Positions 22,382 through 30,684 of a stretch of DNA of 37,167 nucleotides are shown piece after piece. Origin of the DNA: DASQJJ01 sp035631115 (lineage in GTDB: Bacteria; Patescibacteriota; Microgenomatia; Levybacterales; UBA12049). Both the position numbers and the translations under genes were made by a program. The stretch is taken from positions 1 through 37,167 of the forward strand of contig DASQJJ010000056.1 of the NCBI GenBank assembly GCA_035631115.1, given 5' to 3'. Each line of letters begins with the position of its first letter. The stretch's first letter is position 1. The notes beneath the pieces are model-generated. The model ran no database searches. It was not told where the DNA came from and worked only from the letters and a program-made list of their open reading frames with translations.

Positions 22382-22412
22382 TGTCATCCCGGGCTTGACC
22401 CGAGATCCATTC
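22382..22412. repeat. CTTGA-loop palindrome between convergent genes
   Basis: TCCCGGG-cttg-ACCCGAGA forms a hairpin inside TGTCATCC...GATCCATTCC, a repeat type widespread in bacterial intergenic DNA. It fills the 44-bp gap between the small helical gene and the convergent ABC gene and may serve as a two-way terminator. Confidence 0.7.
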
Positions 22413-22417
22413 CTCCA

Positions 22418-24175
22418 TCACTCGTCAACAATAAAACCTTTCACTTGATGTTCCCACATATTCTTAAAGATGCCGTTGGGTTTTTGCAAAAGGTCGTCTG
22501 GATTGCCATCCTCAACAACTTTTCCTCCCTTAATAACAACAATTCTGTCCATTTCTTTTAGCGTAGATAGTCTATGGGCAATAGCAATAACTGTTCGGCC
22601 TTTCATTAAGTGCTCTAGTGACTGTTGAATTGCCTGCTCTGACTCGCTATCTAAGCTACTGGTTGCCTCGTCCAAAATAAGAATAGGTGCATTTTTAAGA
22701 AATGCTCTGGCAATAGATACTCGTTGTCTTTGTCCACCAGAAAGCTTTACTCCTCGCTCTCCAACCATTGTCTTATACCCTTGAGGGAGTTTGTCTATAA
22801 ATTCGTCTGCTTTTGCTAATTTTGCAGCGCGTACAACATCTTCGTCTGTTGCTTTGCTACTGCCATAACTTATATTTTCCCTAATACTTCTATGAAAGAG
22901 ATTGGTATCTTGTGGCACAAATGCAATAGAGCGTCGCAAGCTTTCAAGCGTTGCTTTGTATATGTCCTGATCGTCAATAGATATTGTCCCATCAAGCACA
23001 TCGTAATGACGAAGCAAAAGGGAGACAAATGTCGATTTTCCAGCACCACTTCTTCCAACCAGACCAACTTTCTCTCCTCCTTTAAGAGAAAGAGAAAAAT
23101 TGTTAAATACAGGGACATTTTCATATTCAAAGTGAATATTTTCAAGATCTATCCTTCCATTAGTCACGTGTAAATCAACCGCTTGGGGTGCATCAACAAT
23201 ATTGTGTTTTTGTAAAATTTCGGCAAGACCTTCTTTTGCCTGCCCATACAGTCTTACGGAGTCGGTAATTTGTTGCCCTAAGAAAAGTAATTGTCCTGTT
23301 AGGTCTGCAGTAATTCCAATAACCATGACAACAATACCTATGCTAATTGCATGATTGAGAAATAAATACACTGAGCTGCCCATCATGAATAACGCAAAAA
23401 GAAAAAGAAGAAAACTATTAGAAAGAAGAATCCATTCACTCAAATACCAGTGAGCAATTCCTGCTTTTCTTTCTTTCTCTGCATATTCTCCAATATACTT
23501 CTGTTCACCAGTAATATGTGCATATTCGTGCACAAGAGATATGTTAGAAAGCGAATCGGTAATTCGACCCTTAAGGACGGAAAGTGCCTCTGCTGATTTA
23601 TACGATCTGGGTTGTAATGTCCTGGCAAATACAATATTCATTCCAAAAAATAGAATAGACCACACAGTAATAACAATTCCCAGGAGTGGATTGCTCAGCC
23701 AAGTAAAAACAACATACCATGCAATACCCAAGCCCATTGGAATAAAATTCCACAAAATATTTTCAAAGAGTTGTTCTGTCCCATCAACTGCATTGGAAAT
23801 TTTGCTGGTTAGTCCACCTGCAAATCTACTACTAAAATAGTCTTTACTATGGAAAGATAAATAATCGTACAATGTTTGAAATCCAGAAAAACGCAATTTG
23901 GTAAACCATTGCATGCCAGTAAATCCGCTGCATCTCCACAACGATTCTGAGACCATAAACATTGATGGATATATAATTGCCCATAACCACACAGTGGGTA
24001 CCACTAAAGGATGAGCAGTGATTGCATTCGTAAGAAATTGCAAAACAATAACGCTAGATCTGCTTACTGCTGTTGCAATGAAAACAAAAGTAAGAGCGCT
24101 CAAGCTCCACTTTTTGTGCATTTTGGAGAGATACACACCAAATGCAAACGGATTTTTTGGAATATTTTTATCCAT
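22418..24175 (-). CDS. ABC exporter, fused permease and ATPase
   Basis: A 585-residue half-transporter of the MdlB/MsbA type that would work as a dimer in the membrane. The first 330 residues hold about six membrane spans; the ATPase follows with Walker A GRSGAGKST, Q-loop FVPQDTNLF, signature LSGGQRQR, Walker B ILILDEATSSLD and H-loop AIAHRLST. All catalytic residues are present. The substrate (lipid, peptide or drug) cannot be told. It is a single gene, divergent from pilB with only 42 bp between the starts. The ATG at 24175 lies seven bases after TATACT. Confidence 0.85.
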   Translation of the reverse strand: MDKNIPKNPFAFGVYLSKMHKKWSLSALTFVFIATAVSRSSVIVLQFLTNAITAHPLVVPTVWLWAIIYPSMFMVSESLWRCSGFTGMQWFTKLRFSGFQTLYDYLSFHSKDYFSSRFAGGLTSKISNAVDGTEQLFENILWNFIPMGLGIAWYVVFTWLSNPLLGIVITVWSILFFGMNIVFARTLQPRSYKSAEALSVLKGRITDSLSNISLVHEYAHITGEQKYIGEYAEKERKAGIAHWYLSEWILLSNSFLLFLFALFMMGSSVYLFLNHAISIGIVVMVIGITADLTGQLLFLGQQITDSVRLYGQAKEGLAEILQKHNIVDAPQAVDLHVTNGRIDLENIHFEYENVPVFNNFSLSLKGGEKVGLVGRSGAGKSTFVSLLLRHYDVLDGTISIDDQDIYKATLESLRRSIAFVPQDTNLFHRSIRENISYGSSKATDEDVVRAAKLAKADEFIDKLPQGYKTMVGERGVKLSGGQRQRVSIARAFLKNAPILILDEATSSLDSESEQAIQQSLEHLMKGRTVIAIAHRLSTLKEMDRIVVIKGGKVVEDGNPDDLLQKPNGIFKNMWEHQVKGFIVDE

Positions 24176-24182
24176 ACTATTT

Positions 24183-24188
24183 AGTATA
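24183..24188 (-). promoter_or_regulatory. TATACT of the ABC exporter gene
   Basis: On the minus strand TATACT ends seven bases before the ATG at 24175, so the mRNA should be leaderless or nearly so. For pilB on the other strand the best candidate, GATTAT (24206-24211), also ends six bases before its ATG but is a weak match. Confidence 0.5.
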
Positions 24189-24217
24189 GCAGAGAGATAT
24201 GTTACGATTATATAGTT

Positions 24218-25903
24218 ATGCTACTGCCCGATCAGGAGTTGCGTGCTCTTTTGCTGCAATCCAAAACCATAGATGTTGCTACTTTGCAAAGCGTTATTGC
24301 ATCTGCTGCAAATACGCAGGTTTCTTTGGAAGAAGCGTTGGTTGAAAAAAATGTTGTTACCGAGGAGCAGCTCGGACTTCTTGTTGCCAACTATATAAAA
24401 GTCCCCTATGTTAATTTAGGAAAAATTACTATTCCAGAAGATGTTTTCCGTATTGTCCCCAGTAGAGTTGCAAGAAAATTCCACATGATTGCATTTGCAA
24501 GAGATGCCGATGGTATTAAGCTTGCAATGACCAATCCTCGCGATACCTTCCTTCAGCAAATGATTATGCACAAAACCAAGCAAAAGGTCACTGCATATTT
24601 AGCAACAGAGCGTGATATCTCCAATACACTTCAAATTTACAGGAAAGACTTGCAGCAAGTTTTTGGACAATTTATTCAGGAAGATTTAGCCGATGGACTT
24701 GCAATGCATGAAGATGCACCAATTGCAAAAATTGTTGACATGCTTATTAATTTTGCCTATCAAGATAAGGCGTCCGATATTCACATAGAGCCAGAAGAGC
24801 AGGATTTACTTATCCGTTTTCGTATAGATGGTATTTTGCATGATGTCTTGCGTCTTAATAAAAATTTATCTGACAGAGTTATTACAAGAATAAAAGTATT
24901 GTCTCGTCTTCGTACAGACGAGCATTTAAGTGCACAAGATGGAAAAATGAGACTGCAATTAGAGGAAGAGAATTTGGATATTCGTGTCAGTATTATTCCA
25001 ATTGCAGAAGGGGAAAAAGTTGTCATGAGACTTTTATCTTCCAAATCCAATCAATTGTCTCTTCTCGATTTAGGAATGAATGAAAGTGATTTAAAAAAAG
25101 TAAATGCAGCTATTAATAAATCCTACGGCATGATTTTGTCCACAGGTCCAACAGGAAGTGGTAAAACAACCAGTATTTATTCCATTTTAAAAATTCTTAA
25201 TACTAGGGAGAAAAATATTACAACCATTGAAGACCCGGTTGAATATCGTATTCGTGGGGTCAATCAAATTCAGGTGAATGTTAAGACCAATCTTACTTTT
25301 GCAAATGGTTTGCGAAGTATCTTAAGACAAGATCCAAATGTTATATTTGTGGGAGAAATTAGAGACTCCGAAACAGCTGGGATTGCGGTGAATGCAGCGC
25401 TTACTGGTCATTTAGTCTTATCTACCTTGCATACCAACGACGCAGCAACCGCACTCCCTAGACTTGTAGACATGAAGGTAGAGCCATTTCTTGTCGCCTC
25501 AACAGTAAATGTTATTATTGCACAGCGCTTGGTAAGAAAAATTTGTGATGTTTGTAAAGGTCCCCAAACAATTGTTGTTGCAGAAATAGCAAAGCATATT
25601 CCCCGAGAATTTCTTATTAAGCATTTTGGAGCAGCAGCGCAAATCCAAGTATTCCAAGGAAGAGGATGTAAAGTATGTCATTTTACCGGATACATAAGTA
25701 GAATTGGCATTTTTGAAGTATTAGAAATGACGCAGACAGTAAAAAAGTTAATAACAGATAAAGAAGACTCGGATGTTATCACCAAGCAAGCAATGAGTGA
25801 GGGTATGATGACTATGCTTGATGATGGACTGGATAAAGTAAAAAAAGGTATGACAACCATAGAGGAAGTATTGCGGGTAACAAAAGTTGAATCATTAACA
25901 TAA
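24218..25903 (+). CDS. pilB: Type IV pilus extension ATPase PilB
   Basis: A hexameric cytosolic ATPase that drives pilin polymerisation. The 561-residue protein has an N-terminal MshEN-like domain (about 1-150; such domains can bind c-di-GMP), Walker A STGPTGSGKTTS (about 309-316), the Asp and His boxes, Walker B VGEIRDSETA and a zinc tetracysteine (CDVCKG and CKVCHF) typical of extension ATPases, not of PilT retraction ATPases. It is the first gene of the pilus locus; pilC follows after 4 bp. No PilT, PilD or PilM is in the window. Confidence 0.93.
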   Translation: MLLPDQELRALLLQSKTIDVATLQSVIASAANTQVSLEEALVEKNVVTEEQLGLLVANYIKVPYVNLGKITIPEDVFRIVPSRVARKFHMIAFARDADGIKLAMTNPRDTFLQQMIMHKTKQKVTAYLATERDISNTLQIYRKDLQQVFGQFIQEDLADGLAMHEDAPIAKIVDMLINFAYQDKASDIHIEPEEQDLLIRFRIDGILHDVLRLNKNLSDRVITRIKVLSRLRTDEHLSAQDGKMRLQLEEENLDIRVSIIPIAEGEKVVMRLLSSKSNQLSLLDLGMNESDLKKVNAAINKSYGMILSTGPTGSGKTTSIYSILKILNTREKNITTIEDPVEYRIRGVNQIQVNVKTNLTFANGLRSILRQDPNVIFVGEIRDSETAGIAVNAALTGHLVLSTLHTNDAATALPRLVDMKVEPFLVASTVNVIIAQRLVRKICDVCKGPQTIVVAEIAKHIPREFLIKHFGAAAQIQVFQGRGCKVCHFTGYISRIGIFEVLEMTQTVKKLITDKEDSDVITKQAMSEGMMTMLDDGLDKVKKGMTTIEEVLRVTKVESLT

Positions 25904-25907
25904 TCAT

Positions 25908-26954
25908 ATGGCATCTAACATTTCTTTTTCTACAAAAGACAAATTAAATTTTTTTAGTAATTTCGGTACCATGTTGTCTGCGGGAATTCCTATTCTCGAA
26001 ACAATGGAAGCGCTTATGGAAGGGTCAAAAGGCAATCAAGCGAAAATCTTTACGGCAATTAGAGAAGATTTAATCCAGGGAAAGCATTTATATGAAGCAA
26101 TGGCCAACTTTCCCAAAGCCTTTGACCTAGTAACGGTAAATATTATTAAAGCATCAGAAGAAGCAGGAACACTAGAGACTACCTTAAAAGATATTCGTAT
26201 AGAAATTAAAAAGGATATGGAGTTTAATGACAGAGTCAAATCAGCCTTAACGTATCCAATCATTATTTTTTCTGTATTCCTTGGGGTGTTGACGATGATT
26301 CTCGTTGTTGTCGTTCCAAAAATTTCCACTGTTTTTCTTCGTATGAAAGCAACGTTACCTCTCCCGACAAAAATTCTTATTTTTATTTCTCAAGCACTTC
26401 TTACATATACAATTCCAATTCTTGTTGGAATTGCCCTCCTAATAATAGGAACAGTTTTTTTGTATCGAGCACAAAAAAAATATGTTCTTGGATTTCTTTT
26501 CTCTTTACCACTTGTTGAGAAACTTATTAAAGAGATTGACCTGACAAGATTTTCTCGTAGCATGTATCTACTTCTTACCTCTGGAATTACTATAAATAGT
26601 GCATTGGAACTGTGTGAGCATGTTGTTATGAGAAGAGATATAGGACGAGCAGTTGTACATGCAAAAGAAGTTATTTTGTCGGGTAAAAAATTATCAGAAG
26701 GATTTATCGAGCAAAAAAATATCTTTTCGTCAATCATGATAAAGATTATAGAAGCAGGAGAAAAAACCGGAACTTTAGACAAATCAATGCAGGAAATTTC
26801 CGAATACTTGGATTACGAAGTATCAAATACCCTTAAAACCCTCACAACACTCCTTGAGCCGCTCATGCTTGTATTTATTGGCATTATGGTAGGTGGCATG
26901 ATGTTGGCAATTATTGCACCAATTTATGGTCTCATTGGTAACTTAGGACACTAA
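25908..26954 (+). CDS. pilC: Type IV pilus inner-membrane platform protein PilC
   Basis: The membrane platform that couples PilB to the growing pilus. The 348-residue protein has two T2SSF repeats (about 10-130 and 210-335) and three hydrophobic spans near 115-140, 165-190 and 315-340. The motifs FSNFGTMLSAGIPILE and LTSGITINSALELC mark the start of each repeat. It is a little shorter than the typical 400 residues because the N-terminal tail is missing. It is translationally close to pilB and followed by the minor pilins. Confidence 0.93.
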   Translation: MASNISFSTKDKLNFFSNFGTMLSAGIPILETMEALMEGSKGNQAKIFTAIREDLIQGKHLYEAMANFPKAFDLVTVNIIKASEEAGTLETTLKDIRIEIKKDMEFNDRVKSALTYPIIIFSVFLGVLTMILVVVVPKISTVFLRMKATLPLPTKILIFISQALLTYTIPILVGIALLIIGTVFLYRAQKKYVLGFLFSLPLVEKLIKEIDLTRFSRSMYLLLTSGITINSALELCEHVVMRRDIGRAVVHAKEVILSGKKLSEGFIEQKNIFSSIMIKIIEAGEKTGTLDKSMQEISEYLDYEVSNTLKTLTTLLEPLMLVFIGIMVGGMMLAIIAPIYGLIGNLGH

Positions 26955-26960
26955 TCAATG

Positions 26961-27052
26961 TCAAATTTCAAATGTCAAATTTCAAATTTCAAATCCCAAA
27001 TAAAAGTAAAAGTGCCAATGTATTGGAAATTGGAAATTGGAAATTGGAAATT
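26961..27052. repeat. Tandem repeats in the first minor-pilin leader
   Basis: CAAATTT-type repeats (26961-26994) are followed by four perfect copies of TTGGAAA (27023-27050). The two blocks are partly complementary. The heptamers lie between the start codon and the prepilin cleavage site, in frame, and no in-frame ATG follows them. Confidence 0.85.
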
Positions 27053-27535
27053 TCTGCATGGCAGAATGGATTTACTTTTCCCGAGATTATTATTGTCATG
27101 GGGATTGTTACAATCCTTCTAGGATTTATTACCTTTAATTTATTAAGAGCACAGAGTTCTTCCTCTCTTGCATCGACCTTGGATACCCTTATTACCGATA
27201 TAAAAAATCAACAAATCAAAGCAATGACAGGAGATACGGAGGGAAGAGATAGTCCAGATAGGTATGGTATCCACTTTACTGCTAGCCAATATGTACTTTT
27301 TCATGGAGCATCATACAATGCATCGGATACATCAAATGTTACGGTGTCTCTTGATTCAAATCTTGATTTTGCTTCCAACACATTTCCCAATGGCAACATT
27401 ATCTTCTTACAGACTTCTGGAGAAGTAAGTAGTTATAGTGCAACAACAAATAGCATTGTGCTTCAGACAACTACCGATAATCAATCCAAAACACTTACTA
27501 TAAATAAGTATGGAGTAATAACGGGAGTACAGTAA
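26972..27535 (+). CDS. Minor pilin (GspH/FimT-like)
   Basis: A 187-residue prepilin. The cleavage site is QNG|FTFPEIIIV, with Glu at position 5 of the mature protein, followed by a hydrophobic helix (IVMGIVTILLGFITFNLL). The mature part is a small beta-rich domain with a central stretch resembling GspH/FimT (DTLITDIKNQQIKAM). The leader of about 33 residues is unusually long and is encoded by tandem repeats (four TTGGAAA). Gain or loss of one heptamer would shift the frame. The start at 26972 is the only ATG that gives this frame; no SD. It lies 17 bp after pilC. Confidence 0.78.
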   Translation: MSNFKFQIPNKSKSANVLEIGNWKLEISAWQNGFTFPEIIIVMGIVTILLGFITFNLLRAQSSSSLASTLDTLITDIKNQQIKAMTGDTEGRDSPDRYGIHFTASQYVLFHGASYNASDTSNVTVSLDSNLDFASNTFPNGNIIFLQTSGEVSSYSATTNSIVLQTTTDNQSKTLTINKYGVITGVQ

Positions 27536-27537
27536 AT

Positions 27538-29598
27538 ATGAGAAATCCCAAGTTCCAAGAAACAAGCAACAAGCAAGTACCACATTACAAATCTCAATTT
27601 TTGTATCTTGTATCTTGTATCTTGTATCCTTCTCGCTACAGCGAGAGAGGACAATCTCTTGTTGAGCTTTTAATTACCATTGGTATTGCTACAATTCTTA
27701 TTCCTGCTCTTTTTGCCGGTATCTATACTTCTCGTGCCGGAAGAGCCCAGCAAGACCAGCGACTTCAAGCAACTGCTTTAGCCCGCCAAACAATAGAAGC
27801 AACTCGAATTGTAAGGGACACTGATTGGGGAAATTTTGCTGTAAATGGGACATATCATCCTGTTGTGTCAGGGACGACATGGGTTCTTGCTTCTGGATCT
27901 GCAGTAGTAAATGGCTTTACCCAAAAAGTTGTTATATCGGATGCATATAGAGATAGCAATGGGAATCTTGCTCAAAGTGGAACCCTTGATCCATCTGTGC
28001 GACAAGTCACTGCCACTATCTCGTGGAATACTCCTATTCCTGCAGATGTATCACTTGTTTCATATTTTACAAGACTTAAATCAGTTAGCTATACCCAAAC
28101 AACCTATGCAGATTTTACTGCTGGGGCAAATTCCGGCACAACAATAGACTATACCAATGGATCTGCAACAGATGGAGAGGTAGAGCTGGGAGCAGGTGGT
28201 ACAGGTAATTGGTGCAATCCCAATCAGACGCCAATACTTACATTTGATCTCACCAGGCAAGGTGTTCCAACATCAATTAGCGCAACATATAGTGCTAGTA
28301 TGGTGCATGCATACACAACATCTGGATTTAATGCGTCGGGATATTCCTTGGATAGCCAACAAATTACCGATAATCCATCTCCGACACCTCCTGTGATTTC
28401 TTCTGGACCATTTTATGACCAGTGGAAAACATACGGTATTTTTGCAACGAAAGATTACGTCTACACAACAACCAACCACCCGGGCCTGAGTGTAGATATA
28501 GAGAATGTGAGCGGTTCCACCTTTACTCAAGCAGCAACCTATGATGGTGGTGGAACAGGTCTGAGTGTTACAACATCCGGGACAACGGGATATGTTACCG
28601 TTGGGAGTAATCTTAAGACGTTTAGTATTACCAATCTTTCTGGTTCATTATCTACAGTAGGGACAAAAAGTTTGGCAGGGCAGGGGAATAAAGTTGTTGT
28701 GGTAGGAGGGTATGCATATGTTGCCACCTCATATGTAAGTACCAATACTCCGAAAGGCCAATTGCAAATTATTAATGTCTCTAATCCATCCAATATGAGT
28801 ATCAGTGCAACAGTGAATGTAGGAAATAATTTAGATGGAGTGGATGTCTTTGTTAATCAGACTGCAACCTATGCGTACTTGGTAACAAAATACGCATCTG
28901 GTCAAAAGGATTTTTATATTATTGATATTAGCAACAAATCTGTACCGGTTATCCATGGAAGTTATTCTACGAATGGGATGACACCAACAGGAGTTTTGGC
29001 AGTATCGGGTAATCGCGCTATTATTGTTGGGACTGGGGGACAGCCATACCAAGTGCTCAGTGTAAAAAATATCGATAGCCCAACGTATTGTATGCCCCAG
29101 GGGTTTGCGCTTTCGGGGGTAAGTAATATCAATGCGATTTCCACTATTACCGAGCCCGATGGAGATGCATACTCCTTTATTCTTACAGACAATTCGAGCG
29201 CAGAATTGCAAATAATAGAAGGAGGTCCTGGAGGACAATTTGCCCAAGCTGGTATATTTACATCGAGTGTTTTTGCAACCAATTCTGCTGCATTTAACAG
29301 GTTTGACTCAACAACAGATACCCCATCAGGGACAAGTATTACCTACCAGGTAGCTGTTGCAAATAAAGTAAGTGGTAGTTGTCCTACTGCATCCTCTTCC
29401 TATACATATGTTGGACCAAATGGAACATCTGCACTCTCGGATGTTTTTACAAGTAGCGGAATTCTTCCTTTAGTCAATAATTCTGGAGCGGGCTATGCCA
29501 ATCCAGGACAATGTCTTCGCTATAAAGCGTATCTTTCGTCGGAAGATACAACACTCACGCCTGTTTTGGAAGATATTACTTTTAGTTATTCACCATAG
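27538..29598 (+). CDS. Large minor pilin with beta-propeller-like region
   Basis: A 686-residue prepilin with cleavage motif ERG|QSLVELLITIG and a hydrophobic N-terminal helix. After a pilin-like beta domain (to about 215) comes a long extracellular region with repeated strands of the LVIVD type (LQIINVSNPSN, FYIIDISNKSVPVIHGSY, LSVDIENVSG) at about 280-600, suggesting a propeller of 40-50-residue blades, then a C-terminal Thr/Ser-rich domain. Its size and position suggest a pilus-tip adhesin. Its leader contains four copies of TTGTATC and a short perfect palindrome at 27631-27646. It starts 2 bp after the previous stop. Confidence 0.75.
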   Translation: MRNPKFQETSNKQVPHYKSQFLYLVSCILYPSRYSERGQSLVELLITIGIATILIPALFAGIYTSRAGRAQQDQRLQATALARQTIEATRIVRDTDWGNFAVNGTYHPVVSGTTWVLASGSAVVNGFTQKVVISDAYRDSNGNLAQSGTLDPSVRQVTATISWNTPIPADVSLVSYFTRLKSVSYTQTTYADFTAGANSGTTIDYTNGSATDGEVELGAGGTGNWCNPNQTPILTFDLTRQGVPTSISATYSASMVHAYTTSGFNASGYSLDSQQITDNPSPTPPVISSGPFYDQWKTYGIFATKDYVYTTTNHPGLSVDIENVSGSTFTQAATYDGGGTGLSVTTSGTTGYVTVGSNLKTFSITNLSGSLSTVGTKSLAGQGNKVVVVGGYAYVATSYVSTNTPKGQLQIINVSNPSNMSISATVNVGNNLDGVDVFVNQTATYAYLVTKYASGQKDFYIIDISNKSVPVIHGSYSTNGMTPTGVLAVSGNRAIIVGTGGQPYQVLSVKNIDSPTYCMPQGFALSGVSNINAISTITEPDGDAYSFILTDNSSAELQIIEGGPGGQFAQAGIFTSSVFATNSAAFNRFDSTTDTPSGTSITYQVAVANKVSGSCPTASSSYTYVGPNGTSALSDVFTSSGILPLVNNSGAGYANPGQCLRYKAYLSSEDTTLTPVLEDITFSYSP
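27601..27646. repeat. Four TTGTATC heptamers and a palindrome in a pilin leader
   Basis: Four perfect tandem copies of TTGTATC fill 27601-27628, followed by TCTCGCT-AC-AGCGAGA (27631-27646). All lie upstream of the prepilin cleavage site in the translated frame. The same heptamer occurs three times at 30277-30297. Confidence 0.88.
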
Positions 29599-29622
29599 GA
29601 AATGTAAAATGAAAAATTAAAA

Positions 29623-30222
29623 ATGAAAAATGCAATATTAAAAGAATCTTGTTCGAGCTTGTCGAGAACTAAAGAATCGTCATTCTGGCTTGTCCAGAAT
29701 CTAACTTCTCGACTCACTCTGTTCGCTCGAAGAATAAAAACTACTTCGCGTGAATCCGGTTTCACTCTTGTTGAGCTTCTCTTGTATGGCGGTCTATTTT
29801 CTGTTCTCTTGGTTGTTCTGCTTCAAATTTTTACCTCTCTTATTGGTGTGCAAATGGAATCTGAGTCTACTTCTGCAATTGCACAAGATGGACAATATGT
29901 TCTTGCCAAGCTTACCTACGATATCTCTCGGTCAGATGCAATAACCATGCCAGCAACGCCGGGTGCAACAAGCTCGGCAATGACGCTGCTTATTGCCAGT
30001 AGCTCGGCAGCATATACAGTGTCTCAAGGCAATCTTTTACTTGGGACAGATCGAATAAATAGTTATGCAACTTCGGTGAGTAATTTTATAGTAAAACGTC
30101 TTAGCAATAGTAATAATCAAGATAGTCTTCAAGTATCCTTTATTCTTACAAGCAAAACCCTTGTACAGGGGGAAAATAAAGCAGAAACATTCCAAACAAC
30201 AATAAATAGGAGGGGACAATAA
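29623..30222 (+). CDS. Minor pilin (PilW/GspJ-like)
   Basis: A 199-residue prepilin with cleavage site ESG|FTLVELLLYGG and a long hydrophobic helix (LFSVLLVVLLQIFTSLIG). The mature domain (QDGQYVLAKLTYDISRSDAI) matches the GspJ/PilW pattern. The 45-residue leader is made almost wholly of dispersed palindromes read in frame (29651-29734), so the true start could be in question, but no in-frame ATG follows the repeats. It precedes the PilX-like gene by 9 bp. Confidence 0.75.
   Translation: MKNAILKESCSSLSRTKESSFWLVQNLTSRLTLFARRIKTTSRESGFTLVELLLYGGLFSVLLVVLLQIFTSLIGVQMESESTSAIAQDGQYVLAKLTYDISRSDAITMPATPGATSSAMTLLIASSSAAYTVSQGNLLLGTDRINSYATSVSNFIVKRLSNSNNQDSLQVSFILTSKTLVQGENKAETFQTTINRRGQ
29651..29734. 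repeat. Three dispersed palindromes inside a pilin leader
   Basis: GTTCGAGCTTGTCGAGAAC (29651-29669), the CATTCTGG/CCAGAATC palindrome (29681-29701, identical to 1-21) and the CTTCTCG...CGAAGAA module (29705-29734) stand in a row. The first and third are also found together before secA. They encode the part of the prepilin removed by the peptidase. Confidence 0.8.
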
Positions 30223-30231
30223 ATCATTGCC

Positions 30232-30684
30232 ATGATAAATCATAAACAACAAGTAACAAATAACAAATCCAGGGTTTTGTATCTTGTATCTTGTATCTTG
30301 GATTTTGCTGCTGCGCAGCAAGGGCAGGCTCTTATAACATTGCTTTTCTTTGTAGTAATGGGAATTACCATAACATCTGCAGCGGTAGTTATTCTGGTTG
30401 CAAATATTCAAGCAACAGGTAAAGTAGAGCAAGGACTTACAGCGTACTACATTGCAGAAAGTGGTGCAGAAGAAGGACTACTCCAAGTTTTAAGAAATCC
30501 TCAATATGCTGGATCAGAAACAATTTCTGTCGATGGGGGAGTTGCCACTATGTCTGCAACTCAAGGAAATCCCCTTACGATACTTTCTGTTGGCAAGTAT
30601 AATAATTTTATTAGGAAAGTTCAGGTCCAAACAGTATATAATGGTGGTAAGATTCAAATTACATCTTGGAAGGAAATACAATAA
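30232..30684 (+). CDS. Minor pilin lacking Glu5 (PilX/GspK-like)
   Basis: A 150-residue prepilin-like protein. QQG|QALITLLFFVVMGITITSAA is a plausible cleavage and membrane helix, but position 5 of the mature protein is Thr instead of the conserved Glu, as is known for GspK-type tip pseudopilins. The following AYYIAESGAEEGLLQVLRN is the typical PilX/GspK start of the globular part. The leader contains three copies of TTGTATC (30277-30297). It is short for the family. Confidence 0.7.
   Translation: MINHKQQVTNNKSRVLYLVSCILDFAAAQQGQALITLLFFVVMGITITSAAVVILVANIQATGKVEQGLTAYYIAESGAEEGLLQVLRNPQYAGSETISVDGGVATMSATQGNPLTILSVGKYNNFIRKVQVQTVYNGGKIQITSWKEIQ
30277..30297. repeat. Three TTGTATC heptamers in the PilX-like leader
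   Basis: Three perfect tandem copies, followed by a partial fourth (TTG). They are in the translated leader upstream of the cleavage site and of the same unit as 27601-27628. A preceding ACAAGTAACAAATAACAAA run (about 30247-30266) is partly complementary. Confidence 0.85.

Noticed and set aside
27601..27628. CRISPR-like array
   Set aside because: The units are directly adjacent heptamers without spacers; no cas genes occur in the window.
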